Source of the DNA: Acidisoma silvae | Lineage (GTDB): Bacteria; Pseudomonadota; Alphaproteobacteria; Acetobacterales; Acetobacteraceae | Direction: 5' to 3' | NCBI RefSeq assembly: GCF_020618775.1 | Contig: NZ_JAESVB010000008.1 | Coordinates: 115,823-179,822, forward strand | DNA length: 64,000 bases | Part shown: positions 18,631-28,546 of the stretch, one piece after another | Layout: each line of letters begins with the position of its first letter | How positions within the stretch are numbered: the stretch's first letter is position 1 | Translations under genes and position numbers: made by a program | Notes under the pieces: model-generated | What the model was told of the DNA's origin: nothing | The model's input: the letters and a program-made list of their open reading frames with translations, nothing else | Database searches by the model: none

Positions 18631-19722
18631 TCAGGGCGTGATGCCAAGTTTCTTGCAGCCATCCGCATAGCGGCCCGTGCAAAGGACGGCTGCGGATTCA
18701 ATCGGTTTGCCGTTGACATCCTTGTCGACGATCTCAGCCTTGAGGTTGTCCGCCGTCACCAGGGTCGGCGTGAAAAGTTCGGTCGGTGTCCCGAAAAGCG
18801 TTGTATTTTGCTTAGGCGTTTCGCCTTTCAGCAGTGCAATGGCGGCATCCGCCGCAGCGCCGCCGACGATCTCGCTCGGCTTGGAAATCGTATTATACTG
18901 GTCGCCGGCAATGATCAGCTGCAGACCGGCGATGGTTGCATCATTGCCGGTCACGGGCGGAACCGGATCGACGCCGGCCGCCTTGAAGGCTGCGACGGCC
19001 GCCCCGCCGGTGCCGTCATTGGCGGCGGCTAGGCCTGCGATTTTTTTGCCGAAACGCAGGATCTGACCGGAAACCCATTGCTGCGCCTTGGGCGGCAGCC
19101 AGTCCGGCGTGTCATATTCAGCCAGGGTCTTGTAAGGCCCGGTGGCCAGCCCTTCGTGAATGCCTTTTTTGATCAGCCCGGCGGCGGCGTCGGTCGGCGA
19201 GCCATTGACCTCAAGCACGCCTTCGCTGTCCGGCACGTTTTCGGCTTTCAGGTGCTGCACCAGGGAGGCGGCAATCACCCGCCCGATGGCCTCGTTATCA
19301 AAGGAGATGTAGAAATCGGCCTTGGCGGAGGGGATCGGCCGGTCATAGGCGATAACCTTCACGCCCTGGCTCTGCGCGCTATGCACAAGCGCGGCTGCTG
19401 CGGTGGAATCGACCGGATCGAGCACGATGGCCTTGGCACCCTGGGAAATGACAGAATTGAATTGCTGCTGCTGCCGGGATGCATCTCCGTCGGCATTTTG
19501 ATACAGCACCTGGCAGTCCGGGCAGAGTTTCTTGATTTGCATCACGAAGCCGGGCCGGTCGTGCTCTTCGTATCGGGTGGATCCCTCATCCGGCATCAGA
19601 AACGCGATTTTGGCGCCGGAGACATCGGCCGCGCGCGCCGGGTGCGTAACGCCCATCAGTGGCGTCAATAAAAGGGCAGCAATACTAATTGTGCCCATCG
19701 CCATGGTCTTAAGATAGGTCAT
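18631..19722 (-). CDS. xylF: Xylose-type periplasmic sugar-binding protein
   Basis: Protein of 363 residues with a signal peptide ending in PARAADVS. The mature part matches XylF-type binding proteins: KIAFLMPDEGSTRYEEHDRPGF, the Gln-rich DASRQQQQFNSVISQGAKAIVLDPVD, IAYDRPIPSAKADFYISFDNE and AANDGTGGAAVAAFKAAG. The C-terminus contains a Cys pair (VLCTGRYADGCKKLG) as seen in XylF homologues. It captures a sugar and delivers it to the XylGH-like membrane complex. It starts 48 bases after the AraC regulator gene. Confidence 0.9.
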   Translation of the reverse strand: MTYLKTMAMGTISIAALLLTPLMGVTHPARAADVSGAKIAFLMPDEGSTRYEEHDRPGFVMQIKKLCPDCQVLYQNADGDASRQQQQFNSVISQGAKAIVLDPVDSTAAAALVHSAQSQGVKVIAYDRPIPSAKADFYISFDNEAIGRVIAASLVQHLKAENVPDSEGVLEVNGSPTDAAAGLIKKGIHEGLATGPYKTLAEYDTPDWLPPKAQQWVSGQILRFGKKIAGLAAANDGTGGAAVAAFKAAGVDPVPPVTGNDATIAGLQLIIAGDQYNTISKPSEIVGGAAADAAIALLKGETPKQNTTLFGTPTELFTPTLVTADNLKAEIVDKDVNGKPIESAAVLCTGRYADGCKKLGITP

Positions 19723-19770
19723 GCGCTCTTTTCCTTTGAGCTTGTTTATTATTGGCAGTTGCCGCCAGGT

Positions 19771-20703
19771 TTATGCGTCACTGCCCCGGACGACCCGCAA
19801 ATGGCCAGGCTTGTCCGCCTCGTCTCTCTGATGCGGAAGCCGGTCATTCTCTCGATGGCGATTCCGATAATCCCGCGGCGTCATGCCGGTGACGGTCTGA
19901 AAGCGCCTGTTGAAATTGGAGACATTGTTGAACCCGACATCATAGCAAATGTCGGTTACCAGCCTGTTTGTTGTCGTCAAAAACATGCAGGCACGATTGA
20001 TGCGCAGCCCGTTCACATAGGCGGTGAAAGTCATGCCGGTTTGACGATGAAACGCGCGCGAAAAAGCGCCCGGGGAATAGCCGGACAATGCCGCGAGTTC
20101 CGTCTCATGCAGATCGCTGTCCAGGTTGCGGGCGATATGATCCAGAACGGGATTCAGCGGCTGCGTCATATAGCTGTGGGGTTGGACAAGATAGCCGACG
20201 CTTGCGAGCATGCGCCGGCCTTTGTCCCGCAGCAGCCCTTCCAGAATTTGCAGAAACAAAGCTGGCCGGCTCAGGCGATCTGTTGTGAGCATGCGTTGCA
20301 GGAGGGGGCCGACATGGTCACTTGCATCCCCCGAAAATTCCAGGCCTCGGCCGCATTCTTCAATCAGGCGGCTGAGGTCAAGACCCGGGAATATATCCGC
20401 GCAGGCCCGGATGAAAGCCGCGCCGAATTGCAGCACGATGCAGCGTTCCGGGATGGTGACATCAGGCGCCACGTCGCTTAGCCAGTTATGGGGCAGGTTA
20501 GGTCCGGTCATGATGAGATTGCCGGGAAGGAAACTGCCGATATAATCGCCGACAAAGACCCGGCCGCTTGTCGCCGTAATCAGGTGAATTTCGAATTCCG
20601 GATGGAAATGCCAGCGCACGGTACGAAACGGGTAGCCGTGCGCCCAAATCTTGAAGGGCTCACCTTCGTCAACCATGATGATCTCAAGTTCCGGCTGGGA
20701 CAT
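19771..20703 (-). CDS. AraC-family transcriptional regulator
   Basis: Protein of 310 residues. The N-terminal half is a cupin-like sensor (FRTVRWHFHPEFEIHLITATSGRVFVGDYIG) and the C-terminal 100 residues are the double helix-turn-helix domain (LSGYSPGAFSRAFHRQTGMTFTAYVNGLRINRA, then DVGFNNVSNFNRRFQTVTGMTPRDYR). It is first in the minus-strand unit araC-xylF-xylG-xylH-SDR and probably controls that operon in response to the transported sugar. Confidence 0.92.
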   Translation of the reverse strand: MSQPELEIIMVDEGEPFKIWAHGYPFRTVRWHFHPEFEIHLITATSGRVFVGDYIGSFLPGNLIMTGPNLPHNWLSDVAPDVTIPERCIVLQFGAAFIRACADIFPGLDLSRLIEECGRGLEFSGDASDHVGPLLQRMLTTDRLSRPALFLQILEGLLRDKGRRMLASVGYLVQPHSYMTQPLNPVLDHIARNLDSDLHETELAALSGYSPGAFSRAFHRQTGMTFTAYVNGLRINRACMFLTTTNRLVTDICYDVGFNNVSNFNRRFQTVTGMTPRDYRNRHRENDRLPHQRDEADKPGHLRVVRGSDA

Positions 20704-21118
20704 AGGCGTTACACTCCGCTCGTTCTATGACGCGGATCGCGGAGGCTTTTTGTCCTGCCGAGGCGGATTATCATCGCACCCTCTTCCCTGCCGGCTTTAC
20801 CTGACGGTCGCCGGTTTTTCTTATGAGGGACTCAGTATAGCCACCTGCGCCAGGGCGCACATCGTCTGTATCGCGCGCGAAGTGATACTTTTTTCACATT
20901 TGCAGCTAGTTTGGCATAGCGTGCTATAAGTGAACTTAGGCGGGCTGCTGGAGTTTGTCAGGTTTAGATTGAAGCGATCCTATAGTCGTCACCGCCGGGC
21001 GGCCCCGCCCGCGGCATGACTGCTTTTTGGGATGGTTCGATTTAGCTCCGACAGACGCTAGGATAAAACAAAGTCACCTCATCTGCTTTTATCTTCCGTC
21101 GGCAAGAAGGCCAGGGTC
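20704..21118. other. Divergent intergenic region, araC-like gene and glyoxalase-family gene
   Basis: 415 bases hold the promoters of two divergently transcribed genes. A GC-rich inverted repeat (GGGCGG-CC-CCGCCC, 20997-21010) is the only clear structure. The sequence TATAAG near 20925 could be a -10 element, but no matching -35 was convincing. The short open frames crossing this region have no family resemblance. Confidence 0.35.
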
Positions 21119-21511
21119 ATGAAACTTATCCACAGCATGATACGCGTTCGCGATGAAGCCCGGTCGCTCGCATTTTATGCCGAGGCCTTCGGGCTGATGG
21201 TCAAGGATCGGTACGATTTTGCAGACTTTTCTCTAATTTATCTGGCAAATAGTGAAAGTGCATTTGAACTGGAATTGACGGTCAATAAGGGACGAGAGAC
21301 TAATTATGTGATTGGTGACGGTTATGGACATCTGGCGATCCTGGTCGAGGATATAGATCATCTTCATGGGCGTTTATCGGCGAATAGCTTCGGGCCGACG
21401 CCACTCAAATCGCTGGACCATGAAGGCAGGCCCCTCGCGCGCTTCTTCTTTCTGACCGATCCGGATGGATACAGGATCGAGGTTCTTCAGAGAGGCGGCC
21501 GCTTTCAGTAA
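21119..21511 (+). CDS. Glyoxalase I / VOC-family protein
   Basis: Small metalloprotein of 130 residues of the vicinal-oxygen-chelate family, closest in layout to lactoylglutathione lyase. It has MIRVRDEARSLAFYAEAFGL (the first metal His is in KLIHSMI), FELELTVN (Glu ligand), YGHLAILVEDID (His ligand) and DPDGYRIEVLQR (Glu ligand). All four ligands of GloA-type enzymes appear present. The sequence is closer to neutral GC than its neighbours. Its stop overlaps the 3' end of the convergent sigma-54 regulator by seven bases. Confidence 0.85.
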   Translation: MKLIHSMIRVRDEARSLAFYAEAFGLMVKDRYDFADFSLIYLANSESAFELELTVNKGRETNYVIGDGYGHLAILVEDIDHLHGRLSANSFGPTPLKSLDHEGRPLARFFFLTDPDGYRIEVLQRGGRFQ

Positions 21512-23460
21512 TCGGCACCGTGCGGTGACAGTCTGTAGCGCTCCATCTTGCGATACAGCGTGCTGCGTGAAATACGCAACGCGCGCGCGGCCTCTGCCAG
21601 ATTGCCATGACAGTGCTGCGTGGCCAGGACGATAGCGGCGCGCTCCGCCTCCTCAAGGCTGGCGCCGCTCGATGGACCCTGTGTCGGTTTCGACGCATGC
21701 GCTACCGCGTGTTCCAGTAGCGCCATGACCTCGTCTTTCGTGACGACAGGGTCGTCCGACATCAGCAGCAGGCTTTCGACGAGATTGCGCAGCTCACGCA
21801 CATTGCCGGGCCAGTCATAGTCGCGCAGCAGGGCAAGGACTGGTTCACCGAATAGACGCTCAGCGATGCCGTGGCGCGTCGCCAGATGCCGATTGAAATG
21901 GGCGATCAACATATCAACGTCACCAACGCGATCTCGCAAAGCCGGCGGCTGAATACGTGTCACGCTCAGCCGGTGATAGAGATCACGACGGAAGCGGCCG
22001 GCAGCGACCTCTTCCAGCAAGGCACGGTTGGTCATGGCGACCAGACGCACATCGACGCGATGCGGCTGTCCGCTGCCAAGCCGATAGATGACGCCGTCCT
22101 CCAGAACCCGCAGCAGAATGGATTGCAGATCGAGCGGCATTTCGCCGATCTCGTCCAGACAGAGCGTGCCTCCATGCGCCTGCTCGAACCGGCCGATGGC
22201 GCCCGTCGTGGTCGCACCGGTGAAAGCGCCGCGCGCATAGCCGAACAATTCGCTCGCCAGAAGGTCTTTCACCACCGCGCCGCAATTGAAAACGACGAAA
22301 GGATGGTTGTCCTGTATCTCGCCATGCAGCGCGCGCGCAAAAAGCTCCTTGCCGACACCCGTCTCTCCCTCGATCAGCACAGGGACGCGCTTGTCGCGCA
22401 ACTGACGAACGCGCGTCAGCGCTTGGGCCAATTGTGGGCTTTGACCGATGATGGCACCGAAACCCGTCTCGGCGGTCTGGGCCGGAATGGCGCGCCTGAG
22501 CGGCTTTTCGGGGATGATCAGCATGGCGCCTATGGCACGCCCGTTCAGACGAATGACGTCAAGCCGGTCGGTGCGGAGTGTCGCGGGCAGGGAAACCACC
22601 CAGTCATCAGCGGTTCCCTGCATGTCAAACCCCGGCAGCCTTTGGCCCAAAGGCACCAGATCAGGCAGGCAACCGCTGTTATGCACCAGCCGCCCCTCCC
22701 GATCGATGACCACCAGCCCCGCGACGTCACGGGCCGACAGCCGTTGCAGGCAGATTTCCAGCAATTGCAGCCGCTCCCGGCTGGCTTTTTCGCTCAAGGT
22801 CATTTCGATCTGGCGGGCGATCGATATGGCGAGGCTGAGATTGTTGCGCTGATAGGTATTGGTTGGGCCGGAGATATCGAGGATGCCAAGAACCCGGCCA
22901 GTTCCGCGTTCGAAAATCGGCGCGGCGGCGCAGGTCCAGGCTTTGATGCCCTCGCAGAAATGCTCTGACGCGTGAACCTGGGCCGGACGCCGGGTGGCCA
23001 GCGCCGTGCCGATGCCATTGGTGCCGACCGTATCCTCCCGCCAGTCGCCGCCTTGCATGAGATGAATGCTCTGCCCGGCGTCGAGCGTCTGATTGTCGCC
23101 GATGGCGTCGAGCACGATGCCGTCCGGGTTGGTCAACAGCATGAGCGAGCGAGAGCCGCTGAAAAGCTGGGTCGATGTCGCGAAGACATCGGCCGCGGCA
23201 CCAAGAAGATCGCCATGGCGTTCGCGCAGATGCGTCATGGCATCGCCGAGCGCGGCCAAGGGGGCGGCCTTGCCGCGCGGATTGATGCCCAATTCCCGGC
23301 TGCGCAGCCAGGACGACACGACGAAACTGCCCACGGCGCCGGTGCCCTGCGGGTCGTCCGTCAGAAACCTTTCCCAGGCGCACATGGTCTGCCGACTGGC
23401 ACTGTCGTGCTGAATATTGAACGGTCGCAAGCCCTGCGGGTCAGGCTGTCGGCCTGGCAT
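21505..23460 (-). CDS. Sigma-54-dependent activator of the monooxygenase cluster (AcoR/PrmR/MimR type)
   Basis: About 651 residues. An N-terminal GAF-type sensor contains [25 protein letters not shown]. The central AAA+ domain has Walker [10 protein letters not shown], the sigma-54-contacting GAFTGA loop and Walker [10 protein letters not shown]. The C-terminus carries a Fis-type helix-turn-helix ([23 protein letters not shown]). The frame extends to 23520, but the ATG at 23460 has an AGGGAAGGA ribosome-binding site seven bases upstream. It follows the chaperonin gene on the same strand, matching the prmABCD-G-R order known for proteobacterial propane monooxygenase clusters. Confidence 0.92.
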   Translation of the reverse strand: MPGRQPDPQGLRPFNIQHDSASRQTMCAWERFLTDDPQGTGAVGSFVVSSWLRSRELGINPRGKAAPLAALGDAMTHLRERHGDLLGAAADVFATSTQLFSGSRSLMLLTNPDGIVLDAIGDNQTLDAGQSIHLMQGGDWREDTVGTNGIGTALATRRPAQVHASEHFCEGIKAWTCAAAPIFERGTGRVLGILDISGPTNTYQRNNLSLAISIARQIEMTLSEKASRERLQLLEICLQRLSARDVAGLVVIDREGRLVHNSGCLPDLVPLGQRLPGFDMQGTADDWVVSLPATLRTDRLDVIRLNGRAIGAMLIIPEKPLRRAIPAQTAETGFGAIIGQSPQLAQALTRVRQLRDKRVPVLIEGETGVGKELFARALHGEIQDNHPFVVFNCGAVVKDLLASELFGYARGAFTGATTTGAIGRFEQAHGGTLCLDEIGEMPLDLQSILLRVLEDGVIYRLGSGQPHRVDVRLVAMTNRALLEEVAAGRFRRDLYHRLSVTRIQPPALRDRVGDVDMLIAHFNRHLATRHGIAERLFGEPVLALLRDYDWPGNVRELRNLVESLLLMSDDPVVTKDEVMALLEHAVAHASKPTQGPSSGASLEEAERAAIVLATQHCHGNLAEAARALRISRSTLYRKMERYRLSPHGADY

Positions 23461-23572
23461 GGCTGTTCCTTCCCTGGCGCCCGCTGTCATCGCGGGCGGT
23501 TCGACGCCTGAGCGGCGCATTCTTTTGCCGACAGGATAGCGCCGATGAGATGGGAACTACCAGCCTGACGTG

Positions 23573-25210
23573 TCAGGCGCGGCCTAATCGTTCCGCACCG
23601 CCTCCCAAAGCGGGGCCTGCGGTCGGGTCATGTCCATCAGGAATGCTCGCGACAAGGGTTTGGGTGGTCAGGATCAGCCCGGCGACGGAGGCCGCGTTGC
23701 GCAAAGCCGTGGCGCTCACCTTCACCGGGTCGATGATGCCGGCCGGCATCAGGGCCAGGATATCGCCACTGCGCGCGTCCAGGCCGTAGCCACGCGGCGC
23801 CTGGGCTACGCGCGGCAGAATATCCCCGGCATTCAGCCCACAATTGGTGGCGATAGAGGATAGAGGCTGGGCCAGGGCGCCTTGCAGCAGGCTGGCGCCT
23901 AAACGTTTGCCGCCGTGCAATCGATCCAGGACGGGCGTGAGATCGGTCGCGATCTGCGCCAGGGCGGTGCCGCCACCCGCCACGACCCCATCCTGTACCG
24001 CCGCCCGGGTTGCGTTGATTGCATCCTCGATCATCTGCACCCGGCGCTTCTGCTCGACGGGTGTGGCCCCGCCAGCGAGGATGATGGCCGATCCTCCGGA
24101 CAGTTTCGCAAGCCTCTCCAGAAGCTTATCACGCTCGATATTCTGCGGCGCGGCATCCAACTGGCGCATGACCTGCGTCCGTCTTGCCGCAACGGTGGAG
24201 GGATCGCCGCCGCCGGCTGTGATGATGGTCTGGTTGGCCGCAATGCGGACCTGGCGGGCCTGTCCCAGGTCGCGCCGCGTCAGCCCGGCCAGGGTGCCGC
24301 CCAGTTCCCGCGCGATGACCCTGCCGCCGGTGACGATGGCGATATCCTCCAGCATCGCCTTGCGCCAATGGCCGTATTCGGGCGGATGAATGGCCGCGAC
24401 CGGCGGCAGGCCGCGCTCCCGCCGGCTCAGCAAAGCCATGATGCAATTCGGTGCCACCTCCTCGGCCAAAATCAGCAACGGCCGGCGCGTGCCTTCCAGC
24501 AGCGCTTCGATGGCAGCGGCGTCATCCGCGCCCGACAGTTTGAGATCGGTCATCAGGATCAACGGATCATCCAGCACGACCTGCATGCGTTCGATATCGG
24601 TGACCATGTGATGGGACAGATAGCCCCGGTCGAAGGACATGCCGTCCACGACCTCCAACAGCGTTTCCACCGTCGTCCCGAATTCGACGGTCACGATGCC
24701 GTCGGCGCCGACGCGCGCGATCGCCTCGGCCACCATCGCGCCCAGATCGGCGTCATTCGCCGCAATGGTCGCGACGGCGCGGGTTTCCTCCGGCCCCGAC
24801 AAAGGCCGGGCGCTGCGCTGCAAGGCGGTCAGCGCTTCGGCCACGGCCAGTTCCAGCCCGGCGACGAGATCGACGGGGTTCGCGCCATCCGCCAGAAAGG
24901 CCAGACCCTGCTGAACCATCGCATCTGCCAGCACGGTGGCGGTGGTGGTGCCGTCTCCCGCGATGTCATTGGTCTGTTTGGAGACTTCGCGCAGCACCTG
25001 CGCGCCCATATTCTCAAAAGGGCAGGGCAGTTCGATCTCCTGGGCGATGCTGACCCCGTCGCGCGAGACCAGGGGCGTGCCGATCGGCCGGTCTATGATG
25101 GCGTTCATGCCCTTGGGGCCGAGCGTGCCGCGCACCGCCCGCGCCAGCTTGGCGACACCGCGCCCAAGCGCCTGGCGGGCTTCGTCATCATGCAGCATCA
25201 TTTTGGCCAT
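23573..25210 (-). CDS. Dedicated GroEL-like chaperonin of the monooxygenase cluster
   Basis: Chaperonin of 545 residues with the GroEL core: TLGPKGMNAIID, the nucleotide-site GDGTTTATVLADAM and the equatorial DAINATRAAVQDGVVAGGG. The C-terminus ends GGGAERLGRA and lacks the Gly-Gly-Met repeats of housekeeping GroEL, and no groES gene is nearby. In actinobacterial Mim and Prm systems such a chaperonin is required for productive folding of the hydroxylase large subunit, which is the likely role here. The start overlaps the end of the MIP18-type gene by 13 bases and has a GGAGAGA ribosome-binding site. Confidence 0.93.
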   Translation of the reverse strand: MAKMMLHDDEARQALGRGVAKLARAVRGTLGPKGMNAIIDRPIGTPLVSRDGVSIAQEIELPCPFENMGAQVLREVSKQTNDIAGDGTTTATVLADAMVQQGLAFLADGANPVDLVAGLELAVAEALTALQRSARPLSGPEETRAVATIAANDADLGAMVAEAIARVGADGIVTVEFGTTVETLLEVVDGMSFDRGYLSHHMVTDIERMQVVLDDPLILMTDLKLSGADDAAAIEALLEGTRRPLLILAEEVAPNCIMALLSRRERGLPPVAAIHPPEYGHWRKAMLEDIAIVTGGRVIARELGGTLAGLTRRDLGQARQVRIAANQTIITAGGGDPSTVAARRTQVMRQLDAAPQNIERDKLLERLAKLSGGSAIILAGGATPVEQKRRVQMIEDAINATRAAVQDGVVAGGGTALAQIATDLTPVLDRLHGGKRLGASLLQGALAQPLSSIATNCGLNAGDILPRVAQAPRGYGLDARSGDILALMPAGIIDPVKVSATALRNAASVAGLILTTQTLVASIPDGHDPTAGPALGGGAERLGRA

Positions 25211-25977
25211 GGCGTCTCTCCGCTGCGTTTGTCGGCCGGCAAGGCGTGGATGAAGTGGAGCAGGCCAGGCTCACCCGGCTCGCTTTCCGCTTCGTTGAAG
25301 CGCGCGGCCAATAGTCCCCGGCACAAAGCGCCGTTGAATTCCACATTCACCGCCACGCGGCGGAGCGCGCGGATATGGGGTCGGAAAGCCTCCGGCGGGA
25401 CAGCCTGGCCCTTGTCGTCGACAAAGGCGGGCGCCGTCGCGGTCATCGGCCCCACAATCGCGCGCCGGTCCAGGTAGCGGGCGACGAGGCTTGTCAGCGC
25501 ATCGTCCTGCCCAAGGTTCTGCAGGCTGGCGATCGAGAGCAAGGCCAGGCCCTCCGCCGTGTGACCAGTCGCCAGAAGACGCTCCACCAGCGTTACCTGT
25601 CGGCGCTGGAAGGCTTTGACGAGGAAGGTGCGGCGCACCGTTTCCAGATCGCCGTCGGAAGCTTCGCCGAAAGACGACTGAAAGGAGCGCTTCGCGGCGA
25701 TGCCGGTATTGATGGTCTCGGCATACATATGCTCGCCCAGCACGACCTGAACATCCGTGACCCAGGGCAGGGCAGCGACCGCCAGCCGCATATCCTCGGC
25801 CATCAGAAAGGCAAAATTGGCCGCGCACCAATAGGTCGGCAGGCGGAACGTCACATGCACCGCGCCGGTGGCATTGATCGACACTGCCGTGACGAAGCGC
25901 AGCTCCGTCACGGATTCGTCCAGCTCGGGGTCATTGACCGTCCCGAGCTGGCGCCAGACCTCACTCTCGCGGCTCAT
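25198..25977 (-). CDS. MIP18/DUF59-type protein of the monooxygenase cluster
   Basis: Protein of 259 residues. The first 100 residues are a MIP18 (DUF59, PaaD-like) domain: VNDPELDESVTELRFVTAV and FRLPTYWCAANFAFLMAEDM with a conserved Cys, then VTDVQVVL. The remaining 150 residues have no recognised fold. MIP18 proteins assist Fe-S cluster or metal-centre assembly, so maturation of the di-iron hydroxylase or the [2Fe-2S] reductase is a reasonable inference. Its ATG overlaps the amidohydrolase stop (ATGA), and its own end overlaps the chaperonin start, which supports a maturation module. Confidence 0.8.
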   Translation of the reverse strand: MSRESEVWRQLGTVNDPELDESVTELRFVTAVSINATGAVHVTFRLPTYWCAANFAFLMAEDMRLAVAALPWVTDVQVVLGEHMYAETINTGIAAKRSFQSSFGEASDGDLETVRRTFLVKAFQRRQVTLVERLLATGHTAEGLALLSIASLQNLGQDDALTSLVARYLDRRAIVGPMTATAPAFVDDKGQAVPPEAFRPHIRALRRVAVNVEFNGALCRGLLAARFNEAESEPGEPGLLHFIHALPADKRSGETPWPK

Positions 25978-26993
25978 TCGGCGGCCACACTTTGGCGATA
26001 GCCCAAAGCAGCCTTCTTGGCTTCGATATCGATATTATAGATGCGCGCGGCATTGAGGCCGAGGATCTTCTTCTTCGCCGTCAACGACAGATCGACACCC
26101 GTTTCCTTGCGCACGTCATCGGGCAGTTCGAAATCCATGAAGGAATCGACCAGCCATTTCGGCGTCCAGATGCCGTAATCGCTGCCGAAAAGAATACGAT
26201 CCTCGCCGAGCCAGAACAGCAGTTCCGAGATGATATGAGCGAAATAGGCCGGACGGCTGTGGATGAAGGGCAGGGCGACCGCGAGACCCGCATAGACATT
26301 GGGCTCCTGCACCGCAATCCAGCAGAAATCATCCAGTCGCGGCAGGCCGCAATGCTCGACGATGAAGTTCAGATTGGGGAAGCAGGTCGCGGCATCGTCG
26401 ATATCCGCGACGTCAAAAGCGTCCCGGTTGAGCGGCAGGATGGTTGGTCCCTTATGGACATGGATATTCTTGATGCCGAGTTTTTCAGCCCGTTCCAGAT
26501 AGCGCTTGGCATGGTCATCCGACAGTTTGTAGCCCTTGCTGTCGCCGATCCACTCGGCGGTATAAAGCTTCACGCCCTTGAGGCCGTATTGTTCGACATC
26601 CGCGTGCAACTGCTCCAGGCCGGCTTCGCCGTGACGCGGGTCGAAAGCACCGTTGATGACAAAACGGTCAGGATAGCGCGTGCCGAGGCTGGCATTCTGC
26701 TCCAGTGTATTAAAGCCGTTGGTGTAGAATTCCTTCAAATAGGTCGGCTGGAAGATGGCCATATCGTCATAGCCTTTGACGAAGAGATCGTCATACATCG
26801 TCTCGGCGCCGTATTTCTCGAACTTCTCTCGTGACCAGACTTCGGTCTTGGGGCTCAACGCGGTGTGATAGCCGTAAAAGCAGTTGATGAACTCGGCGCC
26901 GTGAATATTGCGCTGATTGGCCGGGCTCGCATCCCAAAGATGGACATGCCCGTCGATGATGAAAATATCTTCGCCGTCTTTTGTCTTATACAT
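25974..26993 (-). CDS. Amidohydrolase-family (type 2) protein of the monooxygenase cluster
   Basis: Metal-dependent TIM-barrel hydrolase or decarboxylase of 339 residues. Metal-binding features are IDGHVHLWD (His-x-His) near the N-terminus, NIHVHKGPT, IVEHCGLPRLDD and the catalytic-Asp segment ILFGSDYGIWTPKW. Relatives occur next to propane monooxygenase genes in other bacteria, but their role is not established; they might handle an oxidation product or help assembly. It lies between the coupling protein (42-base gap) and the MIP18-type gene (overlap of four bases). Confidence 0.87.
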   Translation of the reverse strand: MYKTKDGEDIFIIDGHVHLWDASPANQRNIHGAEFINCFYGYHTALSPKTEVWSREKFEKYGAETMYDDLFVKGYDDMAIFQPTYLKEFYTNGFNTLEQNASLGTRYPDRFVINGAFDPRHGEAGLEQLHADVEQYGLKGVKLYTAEWIGDSKGYKLSDDHAKRYLERAEKLGIKNIHVHKGPTILPLNRDAFDVADIDDAATCFPNLNFIVEHCGLPRLDDFCWIAVQEPNVYAGLAVALPFIHSRPAYFAHIISELLFWLGEDRILFGSDYGIWTPKWLVDSFMDFELPDDVRKETGVDLSLTAKKKILGLNAARIYNIDIEAKKAALGYRQSVAAE

Positions 26994-27035
26994 CGTTCTT
27001 CCCCAATCCTGGCCGTTTGTTTTGGCCTTTAGGTC

Positions 27036-27386
27036 TCAGATGAATTCGGCGACATCGTCCATATTGCCGAATAGCACCACGGTATTATCGTCCACCATGA
27101 CCATCCGGCCGTAATGGGTAGAGGTGCAGATTTCAAAAAGATGCGGAGTCATGTCGCGGCCCAGCCGCTCGGTGATCTCATCCATCTTGAATTCCATGCG
27201 GCCTTCGCCGTCGATCCGAATCATTGCCGGCATATAGGTGACGGTAATGCCCGGCTTCTCGCCCATGACCTCGGCGATGACCCGCGATTCCACGCTGTCA
27301 TTCATGGTGACGCCGCATTGATCGGAAATGGTCGCTTCGAACTGCATGTCCTTCATGGACTTGAAGATATTGTCTGTATGGGACAT
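27036..27386 (-). CDS. prmD: Soluble di-iron monooxygenase coupling protein
   Basis: Small effector of the MmoB/DmpM family, 116 residues without cofactor ligands. It has the features of the family fold: SDQCGVTMNDSVESRVIAEVMGEKPGITVTYMPAMIRIDGEGRMEF followed by a helical region and a C-terminal extension. It binds the hydroxylase and tunes electron transfer and substrate access. It sits 30 bases downstream of the beta-subunit gene. Confidence 0.92.
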   Translation of the reverse strand: MSHTDNIFKSMKDMQFEATISDQCGVTMNDSVESRVIAEVMGEKPGITVTYMPAMIRIDGEGRMEFKMDEITERLGRDMTPHLFEICTSTHYGRMVMVDDNTVVLFGNMDDVAEFI

Positions 27387-27416
27387 CGGTTATTCCTTCG
27401 GTTTCAAGCCAGGAGA

Positions 27417-28505
27417 TCAGACGTCGACGATCGACCGCACATCGATATTGGTTTCGGCCCCGATGGCGCGCAGGCGGTTTTTGGCCAGTTCCAAGGCTTC
27501 CGGAAACTGAGCGACCTTCACGCGCGGCTGCGACCAAATCGGCTGCAGGCCTTGTGCGGCGGCGATAGCCAGCGTGCCATGCTTGTGCAGCCAGGTGCCG
27601 AACAGACGCCGGTTATGGTCGCCATGCGCTTCATCCAGCATCAGCATGCGGAACAGTTCGACCGCATTGGCAAGGTTGCGTTCGTAATCGCCTTCGGCCG
27701 CAGAGACCACGGCAGGCGTGATGAAGTCGTTCTGCGAAGCGGCCGCCTGCATGACGAAGCCGCTGCGGAACAATTCACCCACCAGCGGTTCAAAAATCAG
27801 ATTGACGGCGAAATACTGTTCCAGGAAATCGGTGGCGCCGCCGATCGTCTCGACCGCGCGACGAGTCTCCTGCCAGATCGGGTCATCCACCCAATGCTGC
27901 TTCCCGGCATCGGTATTGAAGCCGTCGATATCCATGCCGATTTCAGACAGATACAACGTCAGATCCTGCGAGAAGCGAATTTTATAGGAGGAATTGGTGA
28001 GGATCGCGTTATTGATCATCTGCGTATAGCCGTAGCGCTGCGCCTGCATCGTCGCGGTGCCAAGGCCGAATTCGGCATGCTTATAGGCGCCGAAGTGATC
28101 TTGCAGAATTTTGACCCAGGCGGGGTCGAAGCGCTTCGGCGCGCCGGCGCGCCGCCCGTTTTCGACAACATTCTGGATCATGCCGCAGATGGTGGATTGC
28201 CGCTGATAATGCGTGCGTTCCCATTCCTGGTCGATGCTGCGATAGGCATGCCAGTCTGACGATTTGGCCTCCGTCCAGTTCTCCGAATAGGTGGGCGTGC
28301 CGTCGGCAAAAGAGATGATCCAATCCTGGAGCAGGTAGCGTTTGGGGTCCGGCTGCACATCGACAGTCATATCCTCGTAATGCGTCGCGCGCCGGCCCTT
28401 CGGATCGAAGTAATTGTATTTCCGGCTGTCGGACCCGGAAAAGGTCGCGGCCCCGGCTGCACCCGATTTCGCCGGGCTGACCGGCGGTTGCACTGCTGCA
28501 CTCAT
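27417..28505 (-). CDS. prmC: Soluble di-iron monooxygenase hydroxylase beta subunit
   Basis: Protein of 362 residues of the ferritin-like beta-subunit family (MmoY/TouE-like). It contains the helix segments EWERTHYQRQSTICGMI and FGLGTATMQAQRYGYTQMIN and a region EPLVGELFRSGFVMQAAASQND, but not the ExxH iron ligands, as expected for the non-catalytic subunit. It forms the alpha2beta2 hydroxylase core with PrmA. Length and position after the reductase match the group 5 (propane) monooxygenase order A-B-C-D. Confidence 0.93.
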   Translation of the reverse strand: MSAAVQPPVSPAKSGAAGAATFSGSDSRKYNYFDPKGRRATHYEDMTVDVQPDPKRYLLQDWIISFADGTPTYSENWTEAKSSDWHAYRSIDQEWERTHYQRQSTICGMIQNVVENGRRAGAPKRFDPAWVKILQDHFGAYKHAEFGLGTATMQAQRYGYTQMINNAILTNSSYKIRFSQDLTLYLSEIGMDIDGFNTDAGKQHWVDDPIWQETRRAVETIGGATDFLEQYFAVNLIFEPLVGELFRSGFVMQAAASQNDFITPAVVSAAEGDYERNLANAVELFRMLMLDEAHGDHNRRLFGTWLHKHGTLAIAAAQGLQPIWSQPRVKVAQFPEALELAKNRLRAIGAETNIDVRSIVDV

Positions 28506-28546
28506 GGCTTTGTTCTTCCCTCTATTTTTATTTTATTTTGGGATCG

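Noticed and set aside
20911..20928. Sigma-54-like TGGCATAGCGTGCT upstream of the glyoxalase-family gene
   Set aside because: The spacing is two bases short of the requirement.
21871..22968. 365-codon plus-strand frame opposite the first sigma-54 activator
   Set aside because: It is antisense to a well-supported AAA+ gene and has no recognisable domain.
23915..25477. 520-codon plus-strand frame opposite the chaperonin gene
   Set aside because: It is His/Arg/Gln-rich antisense sequence spanning two genes, with no family features.
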